Assembly: GCF_901212655.1 (NCBI RefSeq)
Contig: NZ_CAAKON010000044.1
Location: 86,355 to 150,354 of the forward strand
DNA: 64,000 nt
DNA from: Olsenella uli
Lineage (GTDB): Bacteria; Actinomycetota; Coriobacteriia; Coriobacteriales; Atopobiaceae
Direction: 5' to 3'
Shown here: one piece after another, positions 17,163-25,929 of the stretch
Layout of the letters: each line of letters begins with the position of its first letter
Position numbering within the stretch: the stretch's first letter is position 1
Position numbers and translations under genes: made by a program
The notes under the pieces: model-generated
Databases searched by the model: none
The model's input: the letters and a program-made list of their open reading frames with translations, nothing else
Told to the model about the DNA's origin: nothing

Positions 17163-17460
17163 GGCTCCTCCTTGCCGCTGTTGTGGCAAGTGTAGCGCCC
17201 GCCCGGCCCGGGTGCCCTGGTCCCGCTTGTGGCAAGTGCGGCGCCTGCCCTGCGCGAATGCTCTGGCGCGCCCGCCCCACGCGAACACCTCGGGCATTCG
17301 GCGCTGATGGCTGCCCATCGCCGGGACACCCGGTCCCGCGCGGGCGCCCCGGAGCGCTCCGGTCCCGCACGGGCATCCCGGTCCCGCACGGGCGCCCCGG
17401 CATTCGGCGCTTGCCACCATCGCCTTTCCCGGGCGGTCGTGTCCTGATTCATCCCTTTTT
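17163..17460. other. Intergenic region with GC-rich short repeats
   Basis: Gene-free. Around 17320-17400 the phrase GGTCCCGC(A/G)CGGGC is repeated several times, and GTGGCAAGTG(T/C)(A/G)GCGCC occurs twice near 17185 and 17229. No structure beyond that recognised. Confidence 0.6.
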
Positions 17461-17497
17461 GTAATCCCAAGGTAATGAGACGGTAAGTTCCGTGTAA
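17461..17497 (+). promoter_or_regulatory. PHO-box-like array: GTAA four times at 11-nt steps
   Basis: GTAA starts at exactly 17461, 17472, 17483 and 17494. Eleven-base direct repeats are the binding format of PhoB/PhoP-type OmpR-family regulators. The array lies about 80 nt before the PiT phosphate transporter gene, so phosphate control is the natural reading. The AT-rich stretch around it is unlike the flanking GC-rich DNA and should also hold the promoter. Confidence 0.6.
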
Positions 17498-17575
17498 AAA
17501 TAAGGTTTCGGTTTGCAGGATGCCGGGCTCACGCGATGCGCCGGCGCGCAGCCCTGCCCCGCGGGCACCCTGCGC

Positions 17576-18649
17576 ATGCGAGAAAAGGCCGAACCCTTGG
17601 ACGTCTCCTTTGGCACCTTCGTCAGCCAAGTGCTGTCGACCCCGCCCCTGGCGCTCACGACGCTGCTCACGCTCGGCGTCATCTTCGTGAACGGCTGGAC
17701 GGACGCCCCCAACGCAATCGCCACCTGCGTCACCACGCGCTGCATGCGCGTGCGGCCCGCCATCATCATGAGCGCGTGCCTCAACTTCATGGGCGTGCTC
17801 ATCATGACGCACCTCAATGCGAGCGTGGCCTCCACGATATCGAACATGGTCGACTTCGGCGGCAACACGGACGCCGCCATGGTCGCCCTGTGCGCCGCGC
17901 TCTTCTCGATCGTGGTCTACAGCGTGGCCGCCTCGGTCTTTGGCATCCCCACCTCGGAGAGCCACAGCCTTATCGCCGGCCTCACGGGCGCGGCCATCGC
18001 CATCCAGGGAGGCCTTGCCGGCGTCAACGGCGACGAGTGGATCAAGGTCATCTACGGCCTGGTCATGAGCCTGCTCTTTGGCTTTGGCATGGGCTGGATC
18101 GTATGCAAGGCCGTGACCATCGTCTGCGCCGGGCTCGACCGCAGGCGCGCGGACGGCTTCTTCCGCTATGCGCAGATTTTTGGCGCCGGCGCCATGAGCT
18201 TCATGCACGGCGCGCAGGACGGCCAGAAGTTCATCGGTGTCCTGTTCCTGGGCATGGCCTTCTGCAACGGCCAGTCCAGCGTGGCCGGCGTGGTGATCCC
18301 GGTGTGGCTGATGCTTCTGTGCAGCGCCACCATGGGCATCGGCACGAGCGTGGGCGGCGAGCCCATCATCAAGAGCGTGGGCATGGACATGGTGAAGCTC
18401 GAGAAGTACCAGGGCTTCTCCGCGGACCTCGCGAGCTCGCTGTGCCTGCTGCTCATGACGGCCCTGGGCATCCCGGTCTCCACCACGCACACCAAGACGA
18501 GCTCCATCATGGGCGTGGGCGCCGTGCGCAGGCTCTCCGCCATCAACTTTGGCGTGGTGAAGGACATGATGCTCACGTGGGTCTTCACCTTCCCGGGCTG
18601 TGGCCTCATCAGCTTCTTCATGGCCAAGCTCTTCATGTTCCTGTTCTGA
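17576..18649 (+). CDS. pit: PiT-family inorganic phosphate transporter
   Basis: Membrane symporter for (metal-)phosphate, 357 residues with about ten membrane spans. The two internal PiT signatures are present: FVNGWTDAPNAIATCV near the N-terminus and AGAMSFMHGAQDGQKFIG in the second half; also IPTSESHSLIAGLTGAA and PVSTTHTKTSSIMGVGA. Start uncertain: ATG 17576, or TTG 17597, which has GAAAAGG at ideal distance. A DUF47 partner follows 137 nt downstream, the usual pairing. An 11-nt repeat array upstream suggests phosphate regulation. Confidence 0.93.
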   Translation: MREKAEPLDVSFGTFVSQVLSTPPLALTTLLTLGVIFVNGWTDAPNAIATCVTTRCMRVRPAIIMSACLNFMGVLIMTHLNASVASTISNMVDFGGNTDAAMVALCAALFSIVVYSVAASVFGIPTSESHSLIAGLTGAAIAIQGGLAGVNGDEWIKVIYGLVMSLLFGFGMGWIVCKAVTIVCAGLDRRRADGFFRYAQIFGAGAMSFMHGAQDGQKFIGVLFLGMAFCNGQSSVAGVVIPVWLMLLCSATMGIGTSVGGEPIIKSVGMDMVKLEKYQGFSADLASSLCLLLMTALGIPVSTTHTKTSSIMGVGAVRRLSAINFGVVKDMMLTWVFTFPGCGLISFFMAKLFMFLF

Positions 18650-18687
18650 CGCCAGCCGGCGGGCGCGCGTCTTCGTCGTCTGCCGCT

Positions 18688-18765
18688 ATCACGGCTGTTG
18701 CCAAGACGGCCACCCGTCACCCCGTCATCACGGCTGTTGCCAAGACGGCCGCCCGTCACCCCGCC
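18688..18765. repeat. 39-bp tandem duplication before the DUF47 gene
   Basis: Two copies of a unit beginning ATCACGGCTGTTGCCAAG at period 39, differing at one base, fill most of the gap between pit and the DUF47 gene. Confidence 0.85.
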
Positions 18766-18786
18766 ACCCCGAGCGAAAGGCTTCCC

Positions 18787-19410
18787 ATGGCACGCAAGAA
18801 CGACGACTTCTACTTCGAGAACTTCTCCGCCTGCGCCGATGGGGCGTGCCGCGCCGCGCGGCTGCTCTCCGACGTCATGAACGACTACGACGCCGACGCG
18901 CTGCCTGCGCGCATCGACGAAATGCACGAGATCGAGCAGATGGGCGACGAGCTGCGCCATGAGATGATGGACGCCCTTGTCACGGCCTTCATCACGCCGA
19001 TCGAGCGCGAGGACCTGGCGATGCTCTCCGCGAGCCTCGATGACGTGGTGGACTGCATCGAGGGCGTGCTGCATCGCCTGTACTACAACAACGTGCGCGA
19101 GCTGACGCCCGGTGCGCTCGAGCTCGTGTCGATGCTCGTGCGCTGCGCTGACGAGGTGCGGCTGCTCGTGGACGAGCTGCCCAACTTCAAGAAGTCCAAG
19201 GAGCTGCGCGAGCACGTCATCAAGATCAACACGGTGGAGGAGATGGCCGACGAGGTGTTCGTGCGCGTCATGCGCGAGCTCCACACCACCGAGCACGATG
19301 CCCTGCGACTCATCAGTACGCGCGAGACCTATCAGTACCTCGAGTACTGCGTGGACGCCTGCGAGCGCGTGGGCGACCTCGTGGACAGCATCGTGATGAA
19401 GAACAGCTAG
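18787..19410 (+). CDS. DUF47 (PhoU-like) partner of PiT transporter
   Basis: 207-residue all-helical protein of the DUF47 family, distantly PhoU-like. Segments YFENFSACADGACRAA, HEIEQMGDELRHEMMDALVTAFITPIEREDL and a late YQYLEYCVDACERVGDLVD match the family. Such proteins lie beside pit genes and probably modulate PiT transport in the cytoplasm. Start ATG 18787 follows GAAAGG. Confidence 0.9.
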   Translation: MARKNDDFYFENFSACADGACRAARLLSDVMNDYDADALPARIDEMHEIEQMGDELRHEMMDALVTAFITPIEREDLAMLSASLDDVVDCIEGVLHRLYYNNVRELTPGALELVSMLVRCADEVRLLVDELPNFKKSKELREHVIKINTVEEMADEVFVRVMRELHTTEHDALRLISTRETYQYLEYCVDACERVGDLVDSIVMKNS

Positions 19411-19571
19411 CGCGCGAGGGTGTGGCTCGGGCGTGTGTGGTGTCCGCTCGCCGTCCCGGCGGGGCTCGCCCGCGTGCGGTGTCCACCAGCCGTCCTGGCG
19501 TAGCTCGCCTGCGTGCGGCATCCACCCGCCGTCCCGGCGCGGCTCGCCCCTCGCAACCTCAAACGCATAAT

Positions 19572-19600
19572 TTGCGTTGCCTTTCGCATACTTGTATAGT
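19572..19600 (+). promoter_or_regulatory. Promoter of the APC permease gene
   Basis: TTGCGT (19572-19577), 17-nt spacer, TATAGT (19595-19600), in an AT-rich patch about 60 nt before the start codon. One of the best sigma-70-type promoters in the window. Confidence 0.75.
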
Positions 19601-19663
19601 AGTCGAAACGTGTTTGCAATCGATATGCAAACTACGCCCGACCTTTACAACGGAAGGAAGATG

Positions 19664-21127
19664 ATGGCAAACTCGAGAAGCGAGAGCGCCAAGAAGCAGA
19701 TTCCCTGGACTAGCCTCGCCTTTATGTGCTTCTCCACGCTTTGGGGATTCGGCAACGTTGCCAACGGCTACATGTATTTTAACGGCACCCAGGTCATATT
19801 CTCGTGGCTCTGGATGTTCGCTCTGTACTTCATCCCGTATGCCCTCATGGTGGGCGAGCTGGGAAGCGCCTTCAAGAACAGCGGCGGCGGCGTGACCTCT
19901 TGGGTGCGCAGCACCACGGGCGCCAAGGTGGCCTACTACGCCGGCTGGACCTACTGGGCCTGCCACGTCACCTACATCGCCTCCAAGGGCTCCGGCGGCC
20001 TCAAGGCCCTCTCCTGGATGATCTTCCAGAACGCCGAGACGTACGACACCTTCCCCACGATGTGGGTGCAGCTTGCCACGCTCGGCATCTTCCTGTTCTT
20101 CTGCTGGGTGGCCAGCCGCGGCATGAACCCGCTCAAGAAGCTCGCCACCCTCGCTGGCTCCAGCATGTTCGTCATGAGCATCCTGTTCATCCTCATGATG
20201 TTCGCTGCCCCCGCCGTGAACCCCAACGGCGGCTACGTGAACCTTGACCTGTCGCTGGACAAGATGATTCCCACCTTTGACGTGAGCTACTTCACGAACC
20301 TCTCCATTCTCGTGTTCGCCGTCGGTGGTATCGAGAAGATCAGCCCCTACATCAACAAGATGAGGGGCAACCCGGCGCGCGAGTTTCCCAAGAGCGTCGT
20401 CTTCGCGGCTGTCATGGTCGTGGTGTGCGCCATCTTTGGCACCATCGCCATGGGCATGATGTTCGACCCGGCGCAGGTCTTCGCCAGCGCCGAGAGCCAG
20501 ACCTCCTACATCGCCAACGGCGCCTACTGGGCCTTCGAACGCCTGGGGCAGTACTACGGCGTGGGCAACGCCCTCATGATCGTCTACGCGCTCTGCAACA
20601 TGATCGGCCAGTTCTCTACCCTCGTCATCAGCATCGACGCCCCGCTGCGCATGCTGCTGGACGACGAGAGCTCCCGCCAGTTCGTGCCCAGGCAGCTGCT
20701 GGTGAAGAACAGGTTTGGTGCATACAGGAACGGCATCATCATGGTCGCGGTGCTCTCTGGCTCCATCATCCTGGCGCAGACCTTCGTGCCTGGCGCCGCC
20801 AGCGTCCTGGCGCAGCTCAACAAGCTCAACTCCGTGTGCATGCCGCTGCGCTACGTGTGGGTGTTCTTCGCCTACCTGATGCTGCGCCGCCACAACGAGC
20901 GCTTCCCGCGCGAATACCGCTTCGTGAAGAGCCAGGGCGCGGCCAAGTTCTTTGGCGTTCTCTGCTTTGCGCTCACGCTCTTCTGCTGCATCACTGGCAT
21001 GTACTCGCCCGACCCGTTCACCATGGTGCTGAACGTGGTGACCCCTGTGGTGCTGACGGCCCTGGGCGTGATCTTGCCCACCATCCGCAAGCGCCAGGAC
21101 AGAGCCGAGCTGCCCGTCGCGGAGTAG
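19664..21127 (+). CDS. APC-superfamily amino acid permease
   Basis: 487-residue secondary transporter with about twelve membrane helices; resembles the glutamate/GABA-antiporter branch (YjeM-like) of the APC superfamily. The N-terminal helix has FSTLWGFGNVANGY and helix 3 region GGGVTSWVRSTTGAKVAYYAGW, positions that contact substrate in APC proteins. Substrate not assignable. Start: ATG 19664 or 19661; GGAAGG lies directly upstream, giving slightly better spacing to 19664. It has its own promoter; no co-transcribed partner. Confidence 0.85.
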   Translation: MANSRSESAKKQIPWTSLAFMCFSTLWGFGNVANGYMYFNGTQVIFSWLWMFALYFIPYALMVGELGSAFKNSGGGVTSWVRSTTGAKVAYYAGWTYWACHVTYIASKGSGGLKALSWMIFQNAETYDTFPTMWVQLATLGIFLFFCWVASRGMNPLKKLATLAGSSMFVMSILFILMMFAAPAVNPNGGYVNLDLSLDKMIPTFDVSYFTNLSILVFAVGGIEKISPYINKMRGNPAREFPKSVVFAAVMVVVCAIFGTIAMGMMFDPAQVFASAESQTSYIANGAYWAFERLGQYYGVGNALMIVYALCNMIGQFSTLVISIDAPLRMLLDDESSRQFVPRQLLVKNRFGAYRNGIIMVAVLSGSIILAQTFVPGAASVLAQLNKLNSVCMPLRYVWVFFAYLMLRRHNERFPREYRFVKSQGAAKFFGVLCFALTLFCCITGMYSPDPFTMVLNVVTPVVLTALGVILPTIRKRQDRAELPVAE

Positions 21128-21605
21128 GGGGCAACGGGCGGCTGTTGGCATGGCCCTCGTGCAGGCGTACGGGCGACCTGCGGTCCTCTGTCTGCCCCGG
21201 GCCCACGCCGGCGCCAGCTTCTCGGCCGGCTGCGACAAACTGGGAGCCTCGTCGCAATTACGGGAGAGCGAGGCTCCCAAACCATAGGGGCGATGCTCTT
21301 TACCCCGTTTGAGGGGAGCCCGCGCCTCTGCTCGGGCGGCCACCGCGCCCCGACGCGTTGCCCTCGTGGCGGACGTTCGAGCCGAGGCGTGGTTCCGCGG
21401 CGCGGGGTCATGGCTGACGTCCCCGCGGGAGCTCAAGACCCAGTCCGAACAAGCGGCGGGCGTCCTGGAACCCGCTCAGCGCGAGCGATGACCGGCGGAT
21501 GCCCCGGCCCGTAACCCAGCGTTGGGCGTTCGAGTAGAATGCCCGCAAACAAACTTCCTCGAGCCGTCGGCAACGCCCGGCGGCTCGAGCTATGAAAGGA
21601 GAGAC
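21128..21605. other. Intergenic region with two hairpins before the aminopeptidase
   Basis: Holds a perfect 11-bp stem (21241-21251 with 21269-21279) that probably ends the permease message, although it lacks a T-run. A second 9-bp stem CTCGAGCCG/CGGCTCGAG (21558-21566 with 21581-21589) lies just before the ribosome site of the aminopeptidase. A possible -10 TAGAAT is at 21535-21540. Confidence 0.55.
21241..21279 (+). terminator. Hairpin downstream of the APC permease
   Basis: TGGGAGCCTCG pairs perfectly with CGAGGCTCCCA across a 17-nt loop, 114 nt after the permease stop. No T-run follows, so factor-independent termination is uncertain. Confidence 0.45.
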
Positions 21606-23066
21606 ATGGCAGTTGGCGAGAAGGGCGTGGCCTGCGCTCAAAGCGAGGTCCGAGGCGAGCGCGAGGCTCGCGGCAAGGGCGAGGCCCGGCCCGAGAGTGA
21701 GGCCTGCACCGAGTGCGGAACCCGCGCCAAGGGTGAGGCTCGCGCCGAGGAGCTCATCGAGTTCATCGAATCGTGTCCGAGCATGTTCCACACGGCGGCG
21801 ACCATCTCCGGGCGCCTGGACGCGGCCGGCTTCACCTACCTGTCCGAGGGTGCCGCATGGGAGCTCGCCCGCGGCGGCAGGTACTACACGGTGCGCAACA
21901 ACTCGAGTGTCATCGCGTGGCAGGTGGGCGCGGACGTGCCCGAGGCGGGCGAGGGCGGCCTTGCCACCCACTTCCAGCTCTGCGCCTCGCACTCAGACTC
22001 TCCCACGTTCAAGCTCAAGAGCGTGCCCGAGCTCGAGGGGCCGGGCAGCTACCTGCGTCTGGACACCGAGGCCTACGGCGGCATGATCGACTACACCTGG
22101 TTCGACCGTCCGCTTGGCATCGCCGGCCGCGTGCTGGTGCGCGAGGGCACCCGCGTCGAGAGCCGCCTCGTGGCGCCTGACCGCGACCTCGCGATCATCC
22201 CGAGCGTGCCCATCCACATGCAGCGCGACGTCAACGACGGCTTTGCCCCCAACCGCGCGCGTGACCTCTGCCCGCTCGTCTCCATCGGTGCGCTCGGCAA
22301 GGGCTCGCTCGACGAGCTGCTGGCTGCCGAGCTGGGCGTTGAGCCCGAGCAGATCCTCGCGCGCGACCTGTTCCTCGTGAACCGCCAGCCGGGACGCGTG
22401 TGGGGTGCGGCCCAGGAGTTCGTCTCTGTGCCCAAGTTGGACGACCTCGCGTGCGCGTTCACCTCGCTCGAGGCGTTCCTCGGCTCCGAGAACGCGGCGG
22501 ACGTCTCCGTCTACGCGTGCTTCGACAACGAGGAAGTGGGCAGCAACACCAAGCAGGGCGCCATGTCCACCTTCCTGCGTGACACGCTCGCCCGCGTGGT
22601 GGCCGGCCTTGGCGGCTCGGAGGAGGACTACCACCGCGCGCTCGCGTGCTCGATGCTCGTGAGCTGCGACAACGCGCACGGCACGCATCCCAACCGCCCA
22701 GACCTGCACGATAGCGCCAACGCGCCCGTGCTGGGTGGCGGCCTGGTGGTGAAGGAGGCCGCGAACCAGAAGTACTGCACGGACGCCTTCAGCCGCGCGG
22801 CGCTGCTGGCCGTGTGCGCGGACGCCGGCGTGCCCACGCAGACCTTCGCGAACCGCTCCGACATGGCGGGCGGCTCCACCCTGGGCAACCTCTCCAACAT
22901 CCAGGCGAGCATGCATGCCGTTGACGTGGGCCTGCCGCAGCTGGCGATGCACTCCAGCTACGAGACGGGCGCCGTGGCCGACGTGGAGCTCGCGATTCGC
23001 GCGCTCACGGCGTTCTACAACGCGAACCTTGCGATTGACGGGGCCGACGCGGTGACGATTCGCTAG
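21606..23066 (+). CDS. apeB: M18-family aminopeptidase
   Basis: Cytoplasmic dinuclear-metal aminopeptidase removing N-terminal (often acidic) residues. 486 residues. Metal and active-site motifs: CASHSDSPTFKLK, the DNEEVGSNTKQGA box, SCDNAHGTHPN and the late HSSYETGAV. Start ATG 21606 has GAAAGGAG. Residues ~10-40 are a Glu/Ala/Arg/Gly-rich repeat stretch (REARGKGEARPESEA...) before the conserved domain begins at RAEELIEFIESCPSMFHT; M18 enzymes normally lack this, so it looks like an in-frame repeat expansion. Confidence 0.92.
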   Translation: MAVGEKGVACAQSEVRGEREARGKGEARPESEACTECGTRAKGEARAEELIEFIESCPSMFHTAATISGRLDAAGFTYLSEGAAWELARGGRYYTVRNNSSVIAWQVGADVPEAGEGGLATHFQLCASHSDSPTFKLKSVPELEGPGSYLRLDTEAYGGMIDYTWFDRPLGIAGRVLVREGTRVESRLVAPDRDLAIIPSVPIHMQRDVNDGFAPNRARDLCPLVSIGALGKGSLDELLAAELGVEPEQILARDLFLVNRQPGRVWGAAQEFVSVPKLDDLACAFTSLEAFLGSENAADVSVYACFDNEEVGSNTKQGAMSTFLRDTLARVVAGLGGSEEDYHRALACSMLVSCDNAHGTHPNRPDLHDSANAPVLGGGLVVKEAANQKYCTDAFSRAALLAVCADAGVPTQTFANRSDMAGGSTLGNLSNIQASMHAVDVGLPQLAMHSSYETGAVADVELAIRALTAFYNANLAIDGADAVTIR

Positions 23067-23352
23067 CCCCAAGCCCCAAGCCCCTAGCCCCGGGCCCCTA
23101 GCCCCGGGCCCCTAGCCCCTAGCCCCGGGCCCCGGCCCCCCAAGGCCGAGCCCTAAGGCCCGGGACCTCGGGCCTCGGGGCTCGGGCCGCTTCGCCCTCT
23201 CACCTCCGCCGAGAGTAGTCATTACGCACGTTTTCGCGGCTTGAAACGGTTCCAAATATGCGTAATGACTACTCTCGATGAGCGGCCTCGGGTCTGGAGC
23301 GGCCTCGGGCCTGGAGCGGCCTCGGGCCTGGAGCGGCGTCCTTCGCCAGGCG
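23067..23352. repeat. Tandem repeats between apeB and the next gene
   Basis: CCCCTAGCCCCGGGCC-type units fill 23070-23140; GGCCTCGGGCCTGGAGC units fill 23282-23335. Between them GAGAGTAGTCATTACGCA (23210-23227) is an inverted partner of TGCGTAATGACTACTCTC (23258-23275), a perfect 18-bp inverted repeat enclosing about 30 nt, possibly a terminator-like stem for the convergent genes. Confidence 0.7.
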
Positions 23353-23946
23353 CTAGTTCTCCGCCACGAAGTCTCGCACGAAGGCGCGCAGTAACGTGAG
23401 CGGATGGTCCGGGAAGTCCGCGTCGTACTGTGGGAGCTCGGAGTGGTTCATGACGCTGCCGAGCGGGAACGACGCATCGAACGGGTCGCTGAACCAGACG
23501 TCGGGGCGCTTCTGGAGCTTGCTGAGCACGAGGGAGTCACGGTAGGAGGACACGCCCTCGGTGTCGAAGCCGCCGCGTACGCCCACGACGCCACGGTCGG
23601 TCTTGAGGTGCAGCTTGAGGCCGTAGCGCATGCAACCGTGGTCGAGGTTGGTGCGCACGATGCTGTAGGCAAAGGGCAGACCGGCCGCGGTGGTGCCGGT
23701 GTCGGCGTTGATGAGGCCCTGGTCGTCATCGATGTGGCCGTGAATCTCGGAGACGATGGCGGTGACGTCATCGAAGGGCAGGGCGTCTGCGGGGGAGACG
23801 GGCGCGAGCTCGAGGTGACAGATGGCACCTGGCGTCGTGCGCAGGAAGGTCGCCGTGCCCGGGGTGTCATATGGCGCGGGCGGCACGAGGTCGTAGGCCT
23901 CGGGCACGCTCAGGGTGACGTTGTCTATGGTTGTCTGGGTGCTCAT
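23353..23946 (-). CDS. Conserved hypothetical protein
   Basis: 197 residues, no family recognised. The start ATG 23946 is supported by a GGAGGAGG site. The sequence opens MSTQTTIDNVTLSVPEAYDLVPPAP and has an alternating hydrophobic pattern typical of beta-sheet; no signal peptide or membrane span. Cytoplasmic location is likely. It stands alone between repeat regions and converges on apeB. Confidence 0.65.
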   Translation of the reverse strand: MSTQTTIDNVTLSVPEAYDLVPPAPYDTPGTATFLRTTPGAICHLELAPVSPADALPFDDVTAIVSEIHGHIDDDQGLINADTGTTAAGLPFAYSIVRTNLDHGCMRYGLKLHLKTDRGVVGVRGGFDTEGVSSYRDSLVLSKLQKRPDVWFSDPFDASFPLGSVMNHSELPQYDADFPDHPLTLLRAFVRDFVAEN

Positions 23947-24721
23947 GCGAGCTCCTCCTCCGTGTAGTTCGCGCGGCTGCCGTGAGGGCGTGCGGCTGCG
24001 CTGCTGCTTGCAATGGCGCGTGATTCAGCTGCTGCTCGCGGCGGCGCGCGTCTCGCGTGGTCGATTGCGCTGGCGTTCAATTCCGTCGCTGCCTGTGGCG
24101 ACGCGGGTCTTGCGCGGCCGCAGGTGGTGGGGCGCATCTCGTGCGATGGTGATTGGCGCCATGCGATAGGCTCGGTCGCTTGAGGTGACTCAGGTCTCGT
24201 GCCGTCGCTTGCGGTGGCGCGCGTTTGCTTGCGAGTGCGAGCCCTGAGTGGTCGCCTGGGGTAGCGCACGTCTCGCGGGGTTGCTTTCGACAAACCGCAA
24301 GTGGCCGCCGTTGGTCCCTTATTCCCAACGATGTGCGACATTACCACGGAACCGCGCGAGCGGCTTAGCTCGCGCTGGGCCGAGCGCCCGGATCGGCTCG
24401 CGCTGGCCCGGGGGCACGGTTCGGGTTGCGCCGGTCTGGCACCCGAATCTGCCCGCGCTTGGCCGAGCGTTCGAATCGGCTCGCGCTGGCCGAGAGCACG
24501 GTTCGGGTTGCGCCGGACCGTGCGGCCAGATTGGCCCGAGTTGGGAGGCGCGGTTGAATTGACCCGCGCCGGTCTGTGCAGTCAAATCGGCTCGTGTCTA
24601 TCCAATCGAGCCGGAGGCCCTGGTTGTCCTGCGGGTTGGGTCTGCGTGCGGGGCGCGCGTGAAGCCAGCTGCTACGGATGCTGGCGGCCGAACTCGACCA
24701 ATCCTGCTCGCAATCCCTCTC
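23947..24721. repeat. Gene-free region with ~83-nt tandem repeat
   Basis: From about 24365 to 24530 a unit of ~83 nt is repeated twice, built on ATCGGCTCGCGCTGGCC and CACGGTTCGGGTTGCGCCGG. The frames open here give Arg/Ala-rich peptides only. No RNA gene recognised. Confidence 0.7.
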
Positions 24722-25101
24722 TGTCCACGAATGCCGTCGATTGCGTCGCCGAGATTTGGGGCCGGGGCGACAATCTGAATGAGCAAGGCTGGCGTGCTCA
24801 CGAATCGAGCCGATTGCGGAGTCGAGGTCTGGTGGCGAGCCGATTTGTCCAGGAATCGCGCCGGTTGCGTGGCGGAGGCTACCGTTTCGGGCCTTCTTGT
24901 CCGCTTCCGCGCTATCCCCATATTCAATCTACTGAGGAAGCGCAGGTAGACGGGTTGCCGCATTCTCAGCGTCCATCACTTTGCTTGGGCTTCGGGTGAA
25001 TTCGCCCCCAATGATATGCCGCAGCTATGCAATCGACGCGATTCGTGGACAAACTACTCTCCAGCCCGCCCCTTCCACGCAATGGGCCCAATTCGTGGAC
25101 A
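24722..25101. repeat. 24-nt dispersed repeat (locus 3) with CGCAGGTAGA box
   Basis: Forward copies at 24722-24745, 24795-24818 and 24846-24869; box CGCAGGTAGA at 24941-24950; inverted copies at 25028-25051 and 25078-25101. The order and spacing repeat the design of the 10.9-11.2 kb locus. Confidence 0.85.
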
Positions 25102-25633
25102 GAGATGGGCCGCCAAGTTATCAGGCGTCCGAGTTGGGCGGTATGGACGAGGTTGCGGGCGATATGTTGGCTGGGCCGGTCAAACCCACACCGGAGAGGT
25201 GACGACTGAATTGCGAGAGGGGCGACCGAGTGGCTGGTGGGGGGCAGCCGTGCGTCTGGCCGGATGTCGACTGGCCGGCGGTCAGAGCGGGCGAGCGGCA
25301 CGGGGCGACCGGGATGAGGGGGCGACCGGGACGCGGAGACGCGGCCGTGGGACTGCTGGCGCGGTCGAGTAGCACGGTGCGAGTGGGCTGGTGGGGGGCG
25401 GCCGTGCGTCTGGCCGGATGTCGACTGGCCGGCGGTCAGAGCGGGCGAGCGGCACGGGGCGACCGGGATGAGGGGGCGACCGGGACGCGGAGACGCGGCC
25501 GTGGGACTGCTAGCGCGGCCGAGCGACCGGGATGTGGAGGGGCGGCCGCGCGACTGGTGGGGCGTGATGCCCGAGGAGCTGGGCGTCGGCATGGCCGAGC
25601 CATTGGACGCTGGTCCCGGGTTTTGCTAAGCAA
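25102..25633. repeat. ~154-bp direct repeat
   Basis: A segment starting GGCTGGTGGGGGGC at 25232 recurs at 25386 almost unchanged for about 130 nt (…TCTGGCCGGATGTCGACTGG… to …CGTGGGACTGCT). A third, decayed part follows near 25525. Open frames here are repeat artefacts. Confidence 0.8.
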
Positions 25634-25790
25634 CAGGGCGGCATGCTTGCCGATTGTTCGGCGAGCATGCCACCCTGCTGCCGTTTGGGGGTGGTGCCTC
25701 TATTGAGTTGAGGTGAGCATGCCGCCCTGCTGCCGTTTGGGGGCGGTGCCTCAATTAAGTTGAGGTGCGCGTGCCGCCGGAGTGAGGTTC
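25634..25790. repeat. Long hairpin joined to a ~52-bp tandem repeat
   Basis: 25634-25652 pairs with 25659-25677 as a 19-bp stem with one mismatch and one G-T pair around a 6-nt loop. Its right arm is the start of a tandem unit (GAGCATGCC(A/G)CCCTGCTGCC…TTGAGGT) repeated at 25663 and 25715, with a third partial copy. Confidence 0.75.
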
Positions 25791-25929
25791 ATGCCCTTCC
25801 GGATTGAGACGCAAACTCCTGCCTTGTCCGTCTTGCCTATGCCTGCCCGCGTGCACCGAGGGGGCGCCGCTCGTGCACCTCACCCATGCCGCCGCCGTCT
25901 TGCCTGCGCCTGCCTGCGTGCACCGACCC

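Noticed and set aside
18622..18780. Small ORFs between pit and the DUF47 gene
   Set aside because: The gap is mostly a 39-bp tandem duplication, and the open frames are extensions of pit-frame shadows.
24301..25706. ORFs of 158-232 codons in the 24-25.7 kb region
   Set aside because: All consist of duplicated DNA; no homology, no ribosome site, and frames on both strands are open equally.
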